Source: Amycolatopsis balhimycina FH 1894
GTDB lineage: Bacteria > Actinomycetota > Actinomycetes > Mycobacteriales > Pseudonocardiaceae
Assembly: GCF_000384295.1 (NCBI RefSeq)
Contig: NZ_KB913037.1
Location: forward strand, 10,181,508 to 10,245,507
Direction: 5' to 3'
Length of the DNA stretch: 64,000 nucleotides
In this document: in pieces, positions 19,022 through 27,434 of the stretch
How positions within the stretch are numbered: position 1 is the stretch's first letter
How the letters are laid out: every line of letters starts with the position of its first letter
Made by a program: the position numbers and the translations under genes
Notes under the pieces: generated by a model
Databases searched by the model: none
What the model saw: only the letters and a program-made list of their open reading frames with translations
What the model was told of the DNA's origin: nothing

Positions 19022-19954
19022 TCAGTTCTTGGTGGCGCCGGCGAGCATGCCGGCGACGAGAAATCGTTGGGAGAACAGGAAGACGACGAGCACAGGGGTG
19101 ATCGCCAGCAGGGTGGCCAATGCCAGCACCGGACGCTGGACGGCGAGCCCGGCGGCGGTCGGGTTGAACTGCGGGACGTCGTTGAGCAGGGTGCCGAGGC
19201 CGACCTGGACCGGGAACTGGCTGCTTTCCGGCAGCATCACGTACGGCAGGAAGTAGTTGGTCCAGTTGGCCACGAAGCTGAAGAACCCGACCAGCGCGAC
19301 CACCGGCGTCGCCAGCGGCAGGGCGACCCGGCGGAACGCGCCGAACTCCGAGCAGCCGTCGAGCCGGGCGGCGTCGAGCAGTTCGCCCGGCAGCGCGGTG
19401 GTGAAGTAGATGTAGGCCAGGTACACGCCGAACGGGTAGAACGCGTACGGCAGGACGATCGACCACATCGTGCCGATCAGGTGCGCGGTGTTGAGCTCGA
19501 GGAACAGCGGCACCACGAGGGTGGCGTTCGGCATGAGCATGACGACCAGGGTCGTCACGAGCAGCGCGCGCCGGCCGCGGAACTCGGTCTTGGCCAGCGC
19601 GTACCCGGCCGGGACCGCCACGCACAGCGTGATCACGAGTGCGAAGGACGAATAGAGCGCGGAGTTGCCCAGCCACTCGAAGATCGCGTTGCCCTGGTAG
19701 GCGGTCAGCGCGGCCCAGTTGGCCCGCAGGTCCGCCCAGGAGCCGAAGGACAGCGGGTGGCCGTGCACGAGCTGGTCGTCGGTCTTCGTCGCGGCCAGCA
19801 CCAGCCACAGCACCGGCACGACGAAGAACACCACGAACAGGGCGAGCACGACGCCGGGCAGGGGGTTCGGCAGCCGGCGTCGCCGGGGGGCCCGCGGCCG
19901 GGTGACGGCGGGGGCGCGGACCGGGGCGGCCGGTCGCCGCAGGTCAGTCGGCAT
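19022..19954 (-). CDS. ABC sugar importer permease, MalG type
   Basis: A 310-residue membrane protein with a basic N-terminus and about six transmembrane segments starting at about residue 30. The cytoplasmic EAA loop (CSEFGAFRRVALPLATP, about 205) docks to an ATPase. It is the CUT1 family's second permease. Its start overlaps the stop of the MalF-type gene by 11 bp. No ATPase gene is present in the operon; CUT1 importers of actinomycetes usually share a distant MsiK-type ATPase. Confidence 0.9.
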   Translation of the reverse strand: MPTDLRRPAAPVRAPAVTRPRAPRRRRLPNPLPGVVLALFVVFFVVPVLWLVLAATKTDDQLVHGHPLSFGSWADLRANWAALTAYQGNAIFEWLGNSALYSSFALVITLCVAVPAGYALAKTEFRGRRALLVTTLVVMLMPNATLVVPLFLELNTAHLIGTMWSIVLPYAFYPFGVYLAYIYFTTALPGELLDAARLDGCSEFGAFRRVALPLATPVVALVGFFSFVANWTNYFLPYVMLPESSQFPVQVGLGTLLNDVPQFNPTAAGLAVQRPVLALATLLAITPVLVVFLFSQRFLVAGMLAGATKN

Positions 19955-20843
19955 CGAAGAACCTCGACCGGGTCACGAACACGGCCGCGACGACCAGGCC
20001 GACCAGCAGCAGTTCGACCGAGATCGCGGCCGCGGTGCCGACGTCGTTGTTCTGGAAGGCGAAGTCGTAGGACAGCTGGTTGAGCGAGTAGTCCCGGCCG
20101 GCCACGCCGACACTGGCCTGGGACAGCAGCTGCGGCTCGACGAACAGCTGGGTGCCGCCGGCGAAGGCCAGGATCACCATGTAGACGATCCACTTGCGCA
20201 GCAACGGGATCTGGATCCGCCACGCGGTGTGCCAGGCACCGGCGCCGTCGATCCGGGCCGCTTCGAGGATGTCGGGGGAGATGGTGTTCAACGCCCCGTA
20301 CAGCACCACGATCCAGCCGCCCGCGCCGGTCCAGAACGCGATCAGCGTGAACAGCACCGGCAGGTGCTCGAGCGCGACGACCTGGCCGAAGGTGTCGAAT
20401 CCCAGGCCGCGCAGCAGGAACCCGGCCGGGCTGACCGCCGGGTCCAGCATGAACAGCCACACCAGGACACTGGCGGCACCGGCGAGCGCACCCGGGACGT
20501 AGTACAGGAACCGCAGTGCCTTGCCGGTGGTGCGCGCGCCGATGCGGTACAGCAGCAGGGCCAGCCCGACCACGAACACCACCAGCGCGGCCAGCCAGCA
20601 CACCAGGTACAGCGCGACGTGCCCGGCCGCGGCGGCGAACCGGAAGTCCCGCGCCGCCGTCACGAAGTTCGTGAACCCGGCGAAGCCGCCGCCGGCGTCG
20701 GTGACCGCGAAGGAGATCGCGTAGCCGGTCGGGACGACCCCGAAGGCGACCAGCAGCAGCAGGTAGGCGGCGACGAAGCCGTAGCCCGCCCGGCCGGACC
20801 ACTGCCGCCCGGACCACTGCCGGCCGGCCACCGGCGCGCTCAT
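19944..20843 (-). CDS. ABC sugar importer permease, MalF type
   Basis: About 299 residues with six transmembrane segments and an EAA loop (ILEAARIDGAGAWHTAWRIQIP, about 190). The ATG at 20843 overlaps the TGA of the binding-protein gene (ATGA). The frame is open upstream, but that part overlaps the binding-protein gene and is not needed. With the MalG-type partner it forms the pore of a CUT1 oligosaccharide importer. The binding protein precedes it; the ATPase must come from elsewhere. Confidence 0.9.
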   Translation of the reverse strand: MSAPVAGRQWSGRQWSGRAGYGFVAAYLLLLVAFGVVPTGYAISFAVTDAGGGFAGFTNFVTAARDFRFAAAAGHVALYLVCWLAALVVFVVGLALLLYRIGARTTGKALRFLYYVPGALAGAASVLVWLFMLDPAVSPAGFLLRGLGFDTFGQVVALEHLPVLFTLIAFWTGAGGWIVVLYGALNTISPDILEAARIDGAGAWHTAWRIQIPLLRKWIVYMVILAFAGGTQLFVEPQLLSQASVGVAGRDYSLNQLSYDFAFQNNDVGTAAAISVELLLVGLVVAAVFVTRSRFFDAD

Positions 20844-22165
20844 CGCTGCTTGACTTCGTAGCCGGTGGACCGGGCGTAGTTCTCGATCGCGCTCTGCCAC
20901 GCCGGGAGCAGCGACTCGATGGTCTTGCCCGCCGTGAGGCCCGGGGTGACCGTGGCCGCCCAGATCGCCTCCTGGCTGAACTGGCCGTAGCCCCAGCCGT
21001 TCCAGACCTGGCCGGCCGCGGCCTGCAGCGGCCCGGTGATGTCACCCGCGTAGTAGCCGGACGACACCTGGTTCGCCAGCCACGTCTTCGCGGCCGCCTG
21101 GTACGCCGGGTAGCCGGGGGCGACCTTGCCCTGGTAGTCGTCGGAGGTGGTCACCCAGGTGAGGAAGTCCGTGGCGGCCTTGAGGTGGTGGCTGTGCGCG
21201 GAAACCAGCCACGTCCCGCCGCCGACGTTGCCCACCGAGGGATCCGGGTCGCCGGGCCACTGCGGCATCGGGGCGACGGCGATCTGGCCCTTCGGGGTCT
21301 TGAACGTGCCTTGGAACAGCGCACCGCCGTACCAGGACGGGCCGGGCATCAGGAGGATCTTGTCCGCGGAGTTCTTGCCGAAGTCGGAGCTGAACACGCT
21401 GCTGGTGGACATGCTGCCGGCCTTGATCACGGTGTCGAGCAGCTGCGCCGCCCGGGTGCAGTTCGGGCCGGTGGCGTCCACCGTGACGGCCTTCGGCCCG
21501 GTGATCTGGTTGGCGCCGCACTTGCTCGCCCACAGGTAGATCTCCGGGGTGAACGTGTCGCCCGCCGCCCCGACCAGGTAGCCGGGGTGCTCGGCGGCCA
21601 CTTTCCGGCCCAGCGCCTGGTATTCCGGCCACGTCGCCGGGACCCGATAACCCCACTGCCGCATCAGTGTCGCGTTGTACCAGAGCACGGTCTGGGAGAG
21701 GTCGTTGCGCAGGCAGTACACCGTGCCGTCCACCGTGCACGGGTCGTTGGCGCCGGGCGCCCAGCCGTCCAAAATGGACTGTTGCAGCAGGCCCTTGTTC
21801 AGCGGTGCCGTGAACCCCGCTTGCCTGGCCCACGACACTTCGTTGTTCTGGGAGCTGAACACCACGTCCGGCCAGCCGCTGCCGGTCCGGTTGAACAGGC
21901 CGACCTTGGTCTGCAGGTAGTTCGATCCGTTCGCGTCCCCGTCGTAGCTGACGATGTCGAGCTTCGCTTCGGGATGCTGTTTCTGGTACAGCTGGGCGGC
22001 GGCCATCCGGGTCGAATCCACCCACACCGTCAGGGTTCCGTCGTCCTGCGGGGCCGGCGTGAAGCCGTTTTGGGCCGGTGCCGCGCCGCCGCCGCTCGCG
22101 CAGCCCGCCGCGATCGTCATGGCGAGTGCCCCGGCGAGGACGGCCGCGAGATTCCTGCCCCTCAT
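20840..22165 (-). CDS. ABC sugar-binding lipoprotein (CUT1)
   Basis: A 441-residue lipoprotein precursor: MRGRNLAAVLAG, a hydrophobic core, then the lipobox IAAGC (Cys about 23) followed by a Gly/Ala-rich tether. The mature part is a family 1 solute-binding protein (NGFTPAPQDDGTLTVWV start). First gene of a seven-gene operon whose later members are GH54, GH29 and a beta-helix enzyme, so the ligand is probably an arabinose- or fucose-decorated oligosaccharide; this is inference. GGAG lies 8 nt before ATG 22165. The open frame extends to 22240, but that start would place residues before a perfect lipoprotein signal. Confidence 0.9.
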   Translation of the reverse strand: MRGRNLAAVLAGALAMTIAAGCASGGGAAPAQNGFTPAPQDDGTLTVWVDSTRMAAAQLYQKQHPEAKLDIVSYDGDANGSNYLQTKVGLFNRTGSGWPDVVFSSQNNEVSWARQAGFTAPLNKGLLQQSILDGWAPGANDPCTVDGTVYCLRNDLSQTVLWYNATLMRQWGYRVPATWPEYQALGRKVAAEHPGYLVGAAGDTFTPEIYLWASKCGANQITGPKAVTVDATGPNCTRAAQLLDTVIKAGSMSTSSVFSSDFGKNSADKILLMPGPSWYGGALFQGTFKTPKGQIAVAPMPQWPGDPDPSVGNVGGGTWLVSAHSHHLKAATDFLTWVTTSDDYQGKVAPGYPAYQAAAKTWLANQVSSGYYAGDITGPLQAAAGQVWNGWGYGQFSQEAIWAATVTPGLTAGKTIESLLPAWQSAIENYARSTGYEVKQR

Positions 22166-22488
22166 GCGCTGCTCCACTTCGTCGTGGCACCCGCCGGGAA
22201 AGCCGGCCGGGCGGACCGGTGCAGGATGTGTCTGACTCATTCGACGCGGCCGGTCCGGGTCGGCGATCGAAAGTTTCGAAGCCGCAGACGGGGTTTTCCC
22301 TTGCGTACTCGGTGATCCATGAGAACAGCGAGGCTGCCCGGCGTCAAGCCGTGGGCATGCCTATTGCTCCGTCCCGGGGTCCGCGCCGCCGCCTGCGATG
22401 TAATTTTCACTTCGTCCCGACAAAGATTGACGAGATGCCGCCGTGGCGAGGTAAGGTGCTCGCCGGGCCACTAAGTCATACTCATAAT
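22166..22488. promoter_or_regulatory. divergent promoter region between ABC operon and FadR-type gene
   Basis: A 323-bp gene-free gap between divergent starts. It holds the xylan-type operator at 22268-22278. At its right end GTCATACTCATAATGTGAC (22475-22493) has GTCA/TGAC outer arms, a possible site for the FadR-type regulator. Nothing else recognisable. Confidence 0.6.
22268..22278. promoter_or_regulatory. xylan-type operator CGAAAGTTTCG (ABC operon)
   Basis: The 11-bp motif matches, on the opposite strand, the operator of the xylan operon (CGAAACTTTCG at 7222-7232). It lies 103 bp upstream of the binding-protein start, in the promoter of the long PUL-like operon. Confidence 0.7.
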
Positions 22489-23232
22489 GTGACCCGTAAC
22501 GAGGAAGTAGCACCGCCTGTCCCGTATCGCCCCGGCTACGAGGTGGTGGCCGAGCAGATCCTCCGGCTGATCGCCGAGCTGGATCTGCGGCCCGGCGACC
22601 GGATGCCGACCGAGAACGAGCTGGCGGCGCGGATGGGAACCAGCCGGACCGTGGTGCGAGAGGCCGTCAAGATCCTCTCGGCGATCGGCCGGGTGCGAGC
22701 GCACAAAGGACGTGGGCTGTATGTCTCCGACGACGAGGGCATGCTCGGCGGTTCCCGCTGGGGGAGCTTCTTCCTTCCGGCCGATCTCGACCACGTCTAC
22801 ATGCTCTTCGAGTTCCGCCGGATCCAGGAAACCGCGGCCAGCAGGCTCGCGGCGGCCAACGCCACCCCCGCCGAGCTGCGCGCGATCGAGGCCGCCGCCG
22901 AGACCTGCCGGCACGGTCACCTGACCGGTGAGTCCGTGCTCTTCGACCGGGGCGACGACGACTTCCACGCCGGGATCGCCGCCGCTTCGCACAACCAGTT
23001 CCTCGTCACGGCCGTGCGCGAGGCCCGCCGTCTGCAACGGCAGTCGAACATCATCGGGATGTCCGGCGCGATCGGCGGGCACGCGTCCGAGGCCATCGAC
23101 GAGCACGACGCGATCTACCGGGCGATCCGTGACGGCGACCCGGACGCGGCGGCCCACGCCGCCGCCGTCCATCTGGACAACACCCTGGAGGACTACCGCC
23201 GGGAGATCCAGCGCCGCCTCTTCGGCCGATAA
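22489..23232 (+). CDS. FadR/GntR-family transcriptional regulator
   Basis: A 247-residue protein. The winged helix (about 12-75) contains RPGDRMPTENELAARMGTSRTVVREAVKIL, the GntR signature; the C-terminal FCD-type helical domain (about 95-240) has conserved DxxFH and HxxH-type residues. It is divergent from the ABC sugar operon and probably controls it and/or the downstream esterase. The GTG at 22489 has no Shine-Dalgarno and a CATACT -10-like box 7 nt upstream, suggesting a leaderless message. An in-frame ATG at 22435 is a less likely alternative. The ligand is unknown. Confidence 0.85.
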   Translation: MTRNEEVAPPVPYRPGYEVVAEQILRLIAELDLRPGDRMPTENELAARMGTSRTVVREAVKILSAIGRVRAHKGRGLYVSDDEGMLGGSRWGSFFLPADLDHVYMLFEFRRIQETAASRLAAANATPAELRAIEAAAETCRHGHLTGESVLFDRGDDDFHAGIAAASHNQFLVTAVREARRLQRQSNIIGMSGAIGGHASEAIDEHDAIYRAIRDGDPDAAAHAAAVHLDNTLEDYRREIQRRLFGR

Positions 23233-23278
23233 TCGCACCCCGAATCCCGCGAGTCCCCTCCGGCGATCCGGGGTGCGA
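23233..23278 (+). terminator. weak hairpin after FadR-type gene
   Basis: TCGCACCCCG and CGGGGTGCGA form a 10-bp perfect stem with a 26-nt loop immediately after the stop codon. The long loop makes it a weak terminator candidate. Confidence 0.4.
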
Positions 23279-23311
23279 GTCCACTGTGGACGACACCCCT
23301 GAAGGACAACG

Positions 23312-23353
23312 ATGTTCGATCACCAGAGGGAGCCGTGTGATGGTGAATCATAG
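23312..23353 (+). CDS. possible leader peptide ORF, 13 aa
   Basis: ATG at 23312 has GAAGGA 6 nt upstream and opens a 13-codon frame (MFDHQREPCDGES) that ends inside the start of the esterase gene. It overlaps the esterase ribosome site, so its translation could modulate esterase initiation. It may equally be chance. Confidence 0.25.
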   Translation: MFDHQREPCDGES

Positions 23354-24713
23354 ATCCCTGTTCGCGTCGGTCGCGCTCGGAGCCGTGCTCGCGCTGAGCA
23401 TGAGCGGCACTGCGCAGGCCGGCAGTTCGATTGCGCCGACTGTGGCGTCACCGGCGGCCGCGGCCGCCGGGACCGCGGGCTGCGGCAAAGCGCCGGGGCT
23501 GGCGAGTGGCAACCACACGATTTCGAGCGGCGGCCAGAACCGCAGCTACATCCTGCGGGTCCCGAACAACTACGACAACAACCACTCCTACCGCCTGTTC
23601 GTCGGCCTGCACTGGCGCGGCGGGACCGCGAACGACGTCGACTCGGGCGGGACCGACGGCTACAACTGGTCCTACTACGGGCTCCGGCGGCTGGCTGACA
23701 ACGCGAACAACAGCACGATCTTCGTGGCACCGCAGGGCAATGGCAACGGCTGGGCCAACCCCGGCGGCCAGGACGTCACCTTCATCGACGACCTGCTGAA
23801 GCAGCTCGAGGCCGCTCTGTGCGTCGACACCTCGCAGGTCTTCGCCGGCGGGTTCAGCTACGGCGCCGGCATGAGCTACGCGCTCGCCTGCGCCCGGCCG
23901 ACGGTCTTCCGCGCGGTCGCCGTCTACTCCGGCGCGAACCTCAGCGGGTGCAGCGGCGGCACCCAGCCCGTCGCGTACATCGGCATGCACGGCATCGGGG
24001 ACAACGTCCTGCCCATCGCCTCCGGCCGCCAGCTGCGCGACCAGTTCGTCCGCAACAACGGCTGTACCCCGCAGAATCCGCCGGAGCCGTCGAGCGGGAG
24101 CCGGACGCACATCGTCACCGCCTACTCCGGCTGCCGGGCCGGGTACCCGGTCGTCTGGGCCGCCTTCGACGGCGGGCACGACCCGGGTCCGAAGGACGGC
24201 GGCGGCAGCGGCTGGCAGACCTGGACCTCGGGCGAGGTGTGGAAGTTCATCACGCAGTTCGGCCCGTCCACCCCGCCGCCACCGCCGGTCCAGACCGGCG
24301 TGAACTACAAGCTGACGGCCCAGCACAGCGGCAAGCTCGTGGAGATCACCGGCTCGTCCACGGCGGCCGGCGCGCTGATCGAGCAGATGTCGGCCACCGG
24401 CGGGCTCAACCAGCAGTTCGACTTCGTCGACACCGGTGACGGCTACTACTGGATCCGGGCCCGGAACAGCGGCCTGGTGCTCCAGGCGGCGAACGCGAAC
24501 AGCGGTGCGGACATCAGCCAGCAGCCGCAGGCGGCGAACTCGGCCCAGCAGTGGCGGGTGGTCGACCAGGGCGACGGCTCGGTGAGCCTGGTGAACCGGC
24601 TGAGCGGCCTGGCGCTGGACGTGTGGGGAGTCTCGACCGCCGACGGCGCGCGGATTTCCCAGTGGACGTTCACCGGCAACCCCAACCAGCGGTTCCAGCT
24701 CCAGCGAGCCTGA
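23340..24713 (+). CDS. CE1-like feruloyl/acetyl xylan esterase with ricin-type module, secreted
   Basis: A 457-residue precursor with signal peptide to about residue 27. The alpha/beta-hydrolase domain (about 45-315) is of the esterase-PHB depolymerase (CE1/LpqC) type: HWRGG near the oxyanion region, nucleophile in GGFSYGAG (Ser about 173), Asp in GIGDNVLP (about 221) and His in FDGGHDPG (about 280). A Pro-rich linker leads to a ricin-type trefoil (about 322-457). It probably removes ferulate or acetate from arabinoxylan. AGGGAG lies 7 nt before ATG 23340. Four bases separate it from the LacI gene, so they are co-transcribed. Confidence 0.87.
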   Translation: MVNHRSLFASVALGAVLALSMSGTAQAGSSIAPTVASPAAAAAGTAGCGKAPGLASGNHTISSGGQNRSYILRVPNNYDNNHSYRLFVGLHWRGGTANDVDSGGTDGYNWSYYGLRRLADNANNSTIFVAPQGNGNGWANPGGQDVTFIDDLLKQLEAALCVDTSQVFAGGFSYGAGMSYALACARPTVFRAVAVYSGANLSGCSGGTQPVAYIGMHGIGDNVLPIASGRQLRDQFVRNNGCTPQNPPEPSSGSRTHIVTAYSGCRAGYPVVWAAFDGGHDPGPKDGGGSGWQTWTSGEVWKFITQFGPSTPPPPPVQTGVNYKLTAQHSGKLVEITGSSTAAGALIEQMSATGGLNQQFDFVDTGDGYYWIRARNSGLVLQAANANSGADISQQPQAANSAQQWRVVDQGDGSVSLVNRLSGLALDVWGVSTADGARISQWTFTGNPNQRFQLQRA

Positions 24714-24717
24714 GCCC

Positions 24718-25749
24718 GTGTCCACGACTGAGTCCCCCCGGCTGCTCCGCCCCACGTTGGCCGACGTGGCGCGGGCGGCCGGGGTGTCGACGGCGACCGC
24801 TTCCCGCGTGCTCAACGGCTTTCCGCGGGTGAGCCCGCAGCGGCGCAAGCAGGTCGAGTCCGCGATGCTGGCGCTGGGCTACGCCCGGCAACGGGCGGCG
24901 CGCGCGACGACCTCGCGGCAGACCGGTTCGATCGCGCTGGTCGTGTGCGAGGAAGTGCCGCGGTTGTTCACCGATCCGTACTTCCCGCGGATCGCCGCGG
25001 GGGTCGGCCGGGAGCTGACGGCGGTGGGCCTGCAGCTCGTGCTGCTCACCGTCCCGGCGACGGACGACTACCAGGAGCCGGTCCTGCGTTACCTCGACGG
25101 CGGGCACGTCGACGGCGCGCTGGTCGTCGGCATGCACGGCAGGCGGCCGCTCGACGTCGGCTGGCTCGGCATTCCGGTGGTGTTCGGCGGCCGGCCGGTC
25201 CAGGCGGGCCGCTCGGACCGGCTGTCGTACGTGGACGCCGACAACCAGGGCGGTGCGCGGCTGGCGACCCAGCGGCTGCTCGACGGGGGACGGCAGACCG
25301 TGGCGACCATCGCCGGGCCGCAGGACATGACCGCGGGCGTGGACCGCCTGCTCGGGTACCGGCAGGCGGTCGCGCGGGCCGGCCGGTACGACGACGGCCT
25401 CGTGGTGTTCGGCGACTTCGGGCAGGCGTCCGGGGACTACGCCACGTCCCGGCTGCTGAGCCGCCGTCCGGACGTCGACGGGATCTTCGCCGCCTCCGAC
25501 ATGATGGCGGTCGGCGCGTTGCGCGCGCTCCGCCGGGCGGGCCGGAAGGTCCCCGAGGACGTCGCCGTCGTCGGGTTCGACGACCTGCCGATCAGCAGCT
25601 GGACGGATCCGCCGCTCACCACCGTGCGGCAGCCGGTGGAGGAAATGGGCGCGCGGATGACCGGCGAGCTGCTGGCGCTGATCGACGGCTCGCCCGCGCG
25701 CCGGTGCACCGTGCTCGACACCCAGCTCGTACCACGCAAGTCGGCCTGA
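24718..25749 (+). CDS. LacI-family transcriptional regulator
   Basis: A 343-residue protein with N-terminal LacI helix-turn-helix (TLADVARAAGVSTATASRVLNG, about 13-34), hinge, and PBP type I sugar-binding domain ending in FDDLPISSWTDPPLTTVRQP. The GTG start is 4 bp after the esterase stop. It belongs to the esterase-LacI-GH54 operon and probably represses it or one of the nearby CG-centred palindromes (CGAAACTTTCG, GAACCGGTTC, TGGGAGCGCTCCCA). Which one cannot be told from sequence. A CebR- or xylan-type repressor is plausible. Confidence 0.9.
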   Translation: MSTTESPRLLRPTLADVARAAGVSTATASRVLNGFPRVSPQRRKQVESAMLALGYARQRAARATTSRQTGSIALVVCEEVPRLFTDPYFPRIAAGVGRELTAVGLQLVLLTVPATDDYQEPVLRYLDGGHVDGALVVGMHGRRPLDVGWLGIPVVFGGRPVQAGRSDRLSYVDADNQGGARLATQRLLDGGRQTVATIAGPQDMTAGVDRLLGYRQAVARAGRYDDGLVVFGDFGQASGDYATSRLLSRRPDVDGIFAASDMMAVGALRALRRAGRKVPEDVAVVGFDDLPISSWTDPPLTTVRQPVEEMGARMTGELLALIDGSPARRCTVLDTQLVPRKSA

Positions 25750-25785
25750 TCAATCCTTTGTGGACGGACAACTCGAGGAGGAGCC

Positions 25786-27243
25786 TTGACCGTTCGTGTG
25801 ATCGTCATGGTGGCCGCGATGGTGCTGGCGGTGCTGACCGGCGCGGTGCCGGCCTCGGCGGCGCCGGCACCGCTGGTGAGCCAGGCGTCGGGCCGGTGCC
25901 TGAACGTGCGGGGCGGTACCGACACGGCGGGAACGCCGTTGGAGATCCAGGTCTGCGGCGGCCAGGCCGGGCAGGCCTACGAGTTCACCGCGGCCGGCGA
26001 GCTGCGGACGATGAACGGCACCCGGTGTGTGGACGCCTACGGCAACCAGACGTCGAACGGGACGGCCGTGATCATCTGGTCGTGCAACGGCCAGGCGAAC
26101 CAGCAGTGGCGGCAGAACGCCGACGGCACGATCACCGGCGTCCAGTCGGGGCTCTGCCTGGACGTGACCGGCGGCGGCACGGCCGACGGCACCGCGGTGA
26201 TCCTCTGGACCTGCCACGGCCAGAGCAACCAGAAGTGGAGCGCCGGGACGACCCCGCCACCGCCGCCACCGCCGAGCGGCACGGCGCCGTGCGACATCTA
26301 CGCGTCGGGTGGCACGCCGTGCGTCGCCGCGCACAGCACGGCGCGGGCCCTCTACGGCACCTACGCCGGCAACCTCTACCAGGTCCGGCGTTCGTCCGAC
26401 AACACGACCAGGAACATCGCCGTCCAGGCGGCGGGCGGGACGGCCGACGCGGCCGCCCAGGACTCGTTCTGCACCGGCACGACCTGTGTCATCACGGTGG
26501 TCTACGACCAGTCCGGGCGCGGGAACGACCTCTGGTACCAGGGATCGAGCGTGGTGCCGGGGTCCAGCCAGAGCAGCCCGGCGAAGGCGACGTCGGAGTC
26601 CCTCACGGTCGGCGGCGCGAAGGCGTACTCGCTGTACATCAATCCCGGCAACAGCTATTGGCGGGACGGGCACCTGACCGGTGTGCCGACCGGCAGCGCG
26701 CCGGAAGGCATGTACATGGTGACCAGCGGGACGCACGTCAACAGCGGCTGCTGCTTCGACTACGGCAACAGCGAGACGACGAGGAAGGCCGACGCCGCCG
26801 GGGCGATGGACGCGATCAACTTCGGCACGGAGTGCTGGTTCGGCGGCTGCCAGGGATCGGGCCCGTGGGTGCAGGCCGACCTCGAGTGGGGGCTGTACCC
26901 CGGTGGCAGCCAGTCCTGGAACCCGAACCAGCGAGCGCTGCCCAGCAAGTTCGTCACGGCGATGCTGAAGAACAACGGCACGTCCCGGTTCGCGCTCAAG
27001 GGCAGCAACGCCCAGTCGGGCAGCCTCACGACGATGTGGGACGGCGGCCTCCCCGGCGGCTACAGCCCGATGAAGAAGCAGGGAGCCATCATCCTGGGCA
27101 GCGGCGGTGACTGCTGCAAGCCCGGTGGCGGGGCCAACCTGAGCGCGGGGACGTTCTACGAAGGGGCGATGGTCGCGGGCTACCCCTCGGACGCGACCGA
27201 GAACGCGGTGCAGGCGAACGTCGTCGCCGCCGGCTACCGCTGA
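25786..27243 (+). CDS. GH54 alpha-L-arabinofuranosidase, CBM13 then catalytic domain, secreted
   Basis: A 485-residue precursor with signal peptide to about residue 26. CBM13 comes first (about 28-152), then a Pro-rich linker (about 155-165), then GH54 (about 168-485), with CCFDYG vicinal cysteines, nucleophile Glu in ADLEWG and acid/base Asp in GSGGDCCK. In the window's other GH54 (13101-14558) the catalytic domain is first. The start is TTG with GAGGAGG 5 nt upstream. It follows the LacI gene by 36 bp and is closed by a strong hairpin. Confidence 0.92.
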   Translation: MTVRVIVMVAAMVLAVLTGAVPASAAPAPLVSQASGRCLNVRGGTDTAGTPLEIQVCGGQAGQAYEFTAAGELRTMNGTRCVDAYGNQTSNGTAVIIWSCNGQANQQWRQNADGTITGVQSGLCLDVTGGGTADGTAVILWTCHGQSNQKWSAGTTPPPPPPPSGTAPCDIYASGGTPCVAAHSTARALYGTYAGNLYQVRRSSDNTTRNIAVQAAGGTADAAAQDSFCTGTTCVITVVYDQSGRGNDLWYQGSSVVPGSSQSSPAKATSESLTVGGAKAYSLYINPGNSYWRDGHLTGVPTGSAPEGMYMVTSGTHVNSGCCFDYGNSETTRKADAAGAMDAINFGTECWFGGCQGSGPWVQADLEWGLYPGGSQSWNPNQRALPSKFVTAMLKNNGTSRFALKGSNAQSGSLTTMWDGGLPGGYSPMKKQGAIILGSGGDCCKPGGGANLSAGTFYEGAMVAGYPSDATENAVQANVVAAGYR

Positions 27244-27259
27244 GCCGGCGCGGCACACC

Positions 27260-27291
27260 GAAGGGGGCCTTCCGCGAGGGAGGCCCCCTTC
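27260..27291 (+). terminator. hairpin terminator after second GH54
   Basis: GAAGGGGGCCT pairs with AGGCCCCCTTC. Inside, TCC-GCGA-GGG extends the stem to about 14 pairs with a GCGA tetraloop. It lies 16 bp past the stop. Confidence 0.8.
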
Positions 27292-27307
27292 TCGCACGTC
27301 CATCCTC

Positions 27308-27323
27308 GGCGAACCGGTTCGCC
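27308..27323. promoter_or_regulatory. palindromic operator GGCGAACCGGTTCGCC
   Basis: A perfect 16-bp palindrome with GAACCGGTTC core, 112 bp upstream of the next gene. It is paired with a second GAACCGGTTC site at 27375-27388; centre spacing is 66 bp. Typical of a LacI-family operator pair. Confidence 0.75.
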
Positions 27324-27374
27324 TCCGTTTGGCCTATTGTCGGTGAATTGCCTGCAGCGTACGTTCCTTGGTGG

Positions 27375-27388
27375 TCGAACCGGTTCGA
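27375..27388. promoter_or_regulatory. palindromic operator TCGAACCGGTTCGA
   Basis: A perfect 14-bp palindrome with the same core as 27308-27323, 46 bp upstream of the GH-A hydrolase start. Confidence 0.75.
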
Positions 27389-27434
27389 TGACCCGGGATC
27401 GTCCCCCGCACGTCCACCGCCAAAGGAGTCGTCT

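Noticed and set aside
16970..20083. Plus-strand open frame of over 1000 codons antisense to the importer genes
   Set aside because: It is the antisense shadow of high-GC genes with well-supported families on the minus strand, and its product is Gly/Arg/Val-rich without domains.
22078..22488. Long N-terminal extension of the FadR-type regulator
   Set aside because: It would overlap the binding-protein gene start and the operator; the GntR family begins near residue 10 of the shorter form.
22475..22493. GTCATACTCATAATGTGAC as a firm FadR-type operator
   Set aside because: Only the outer GTCA/TGAC pairs; too weak to call without a second copy, so it is mentioned only in the intergenic entry.
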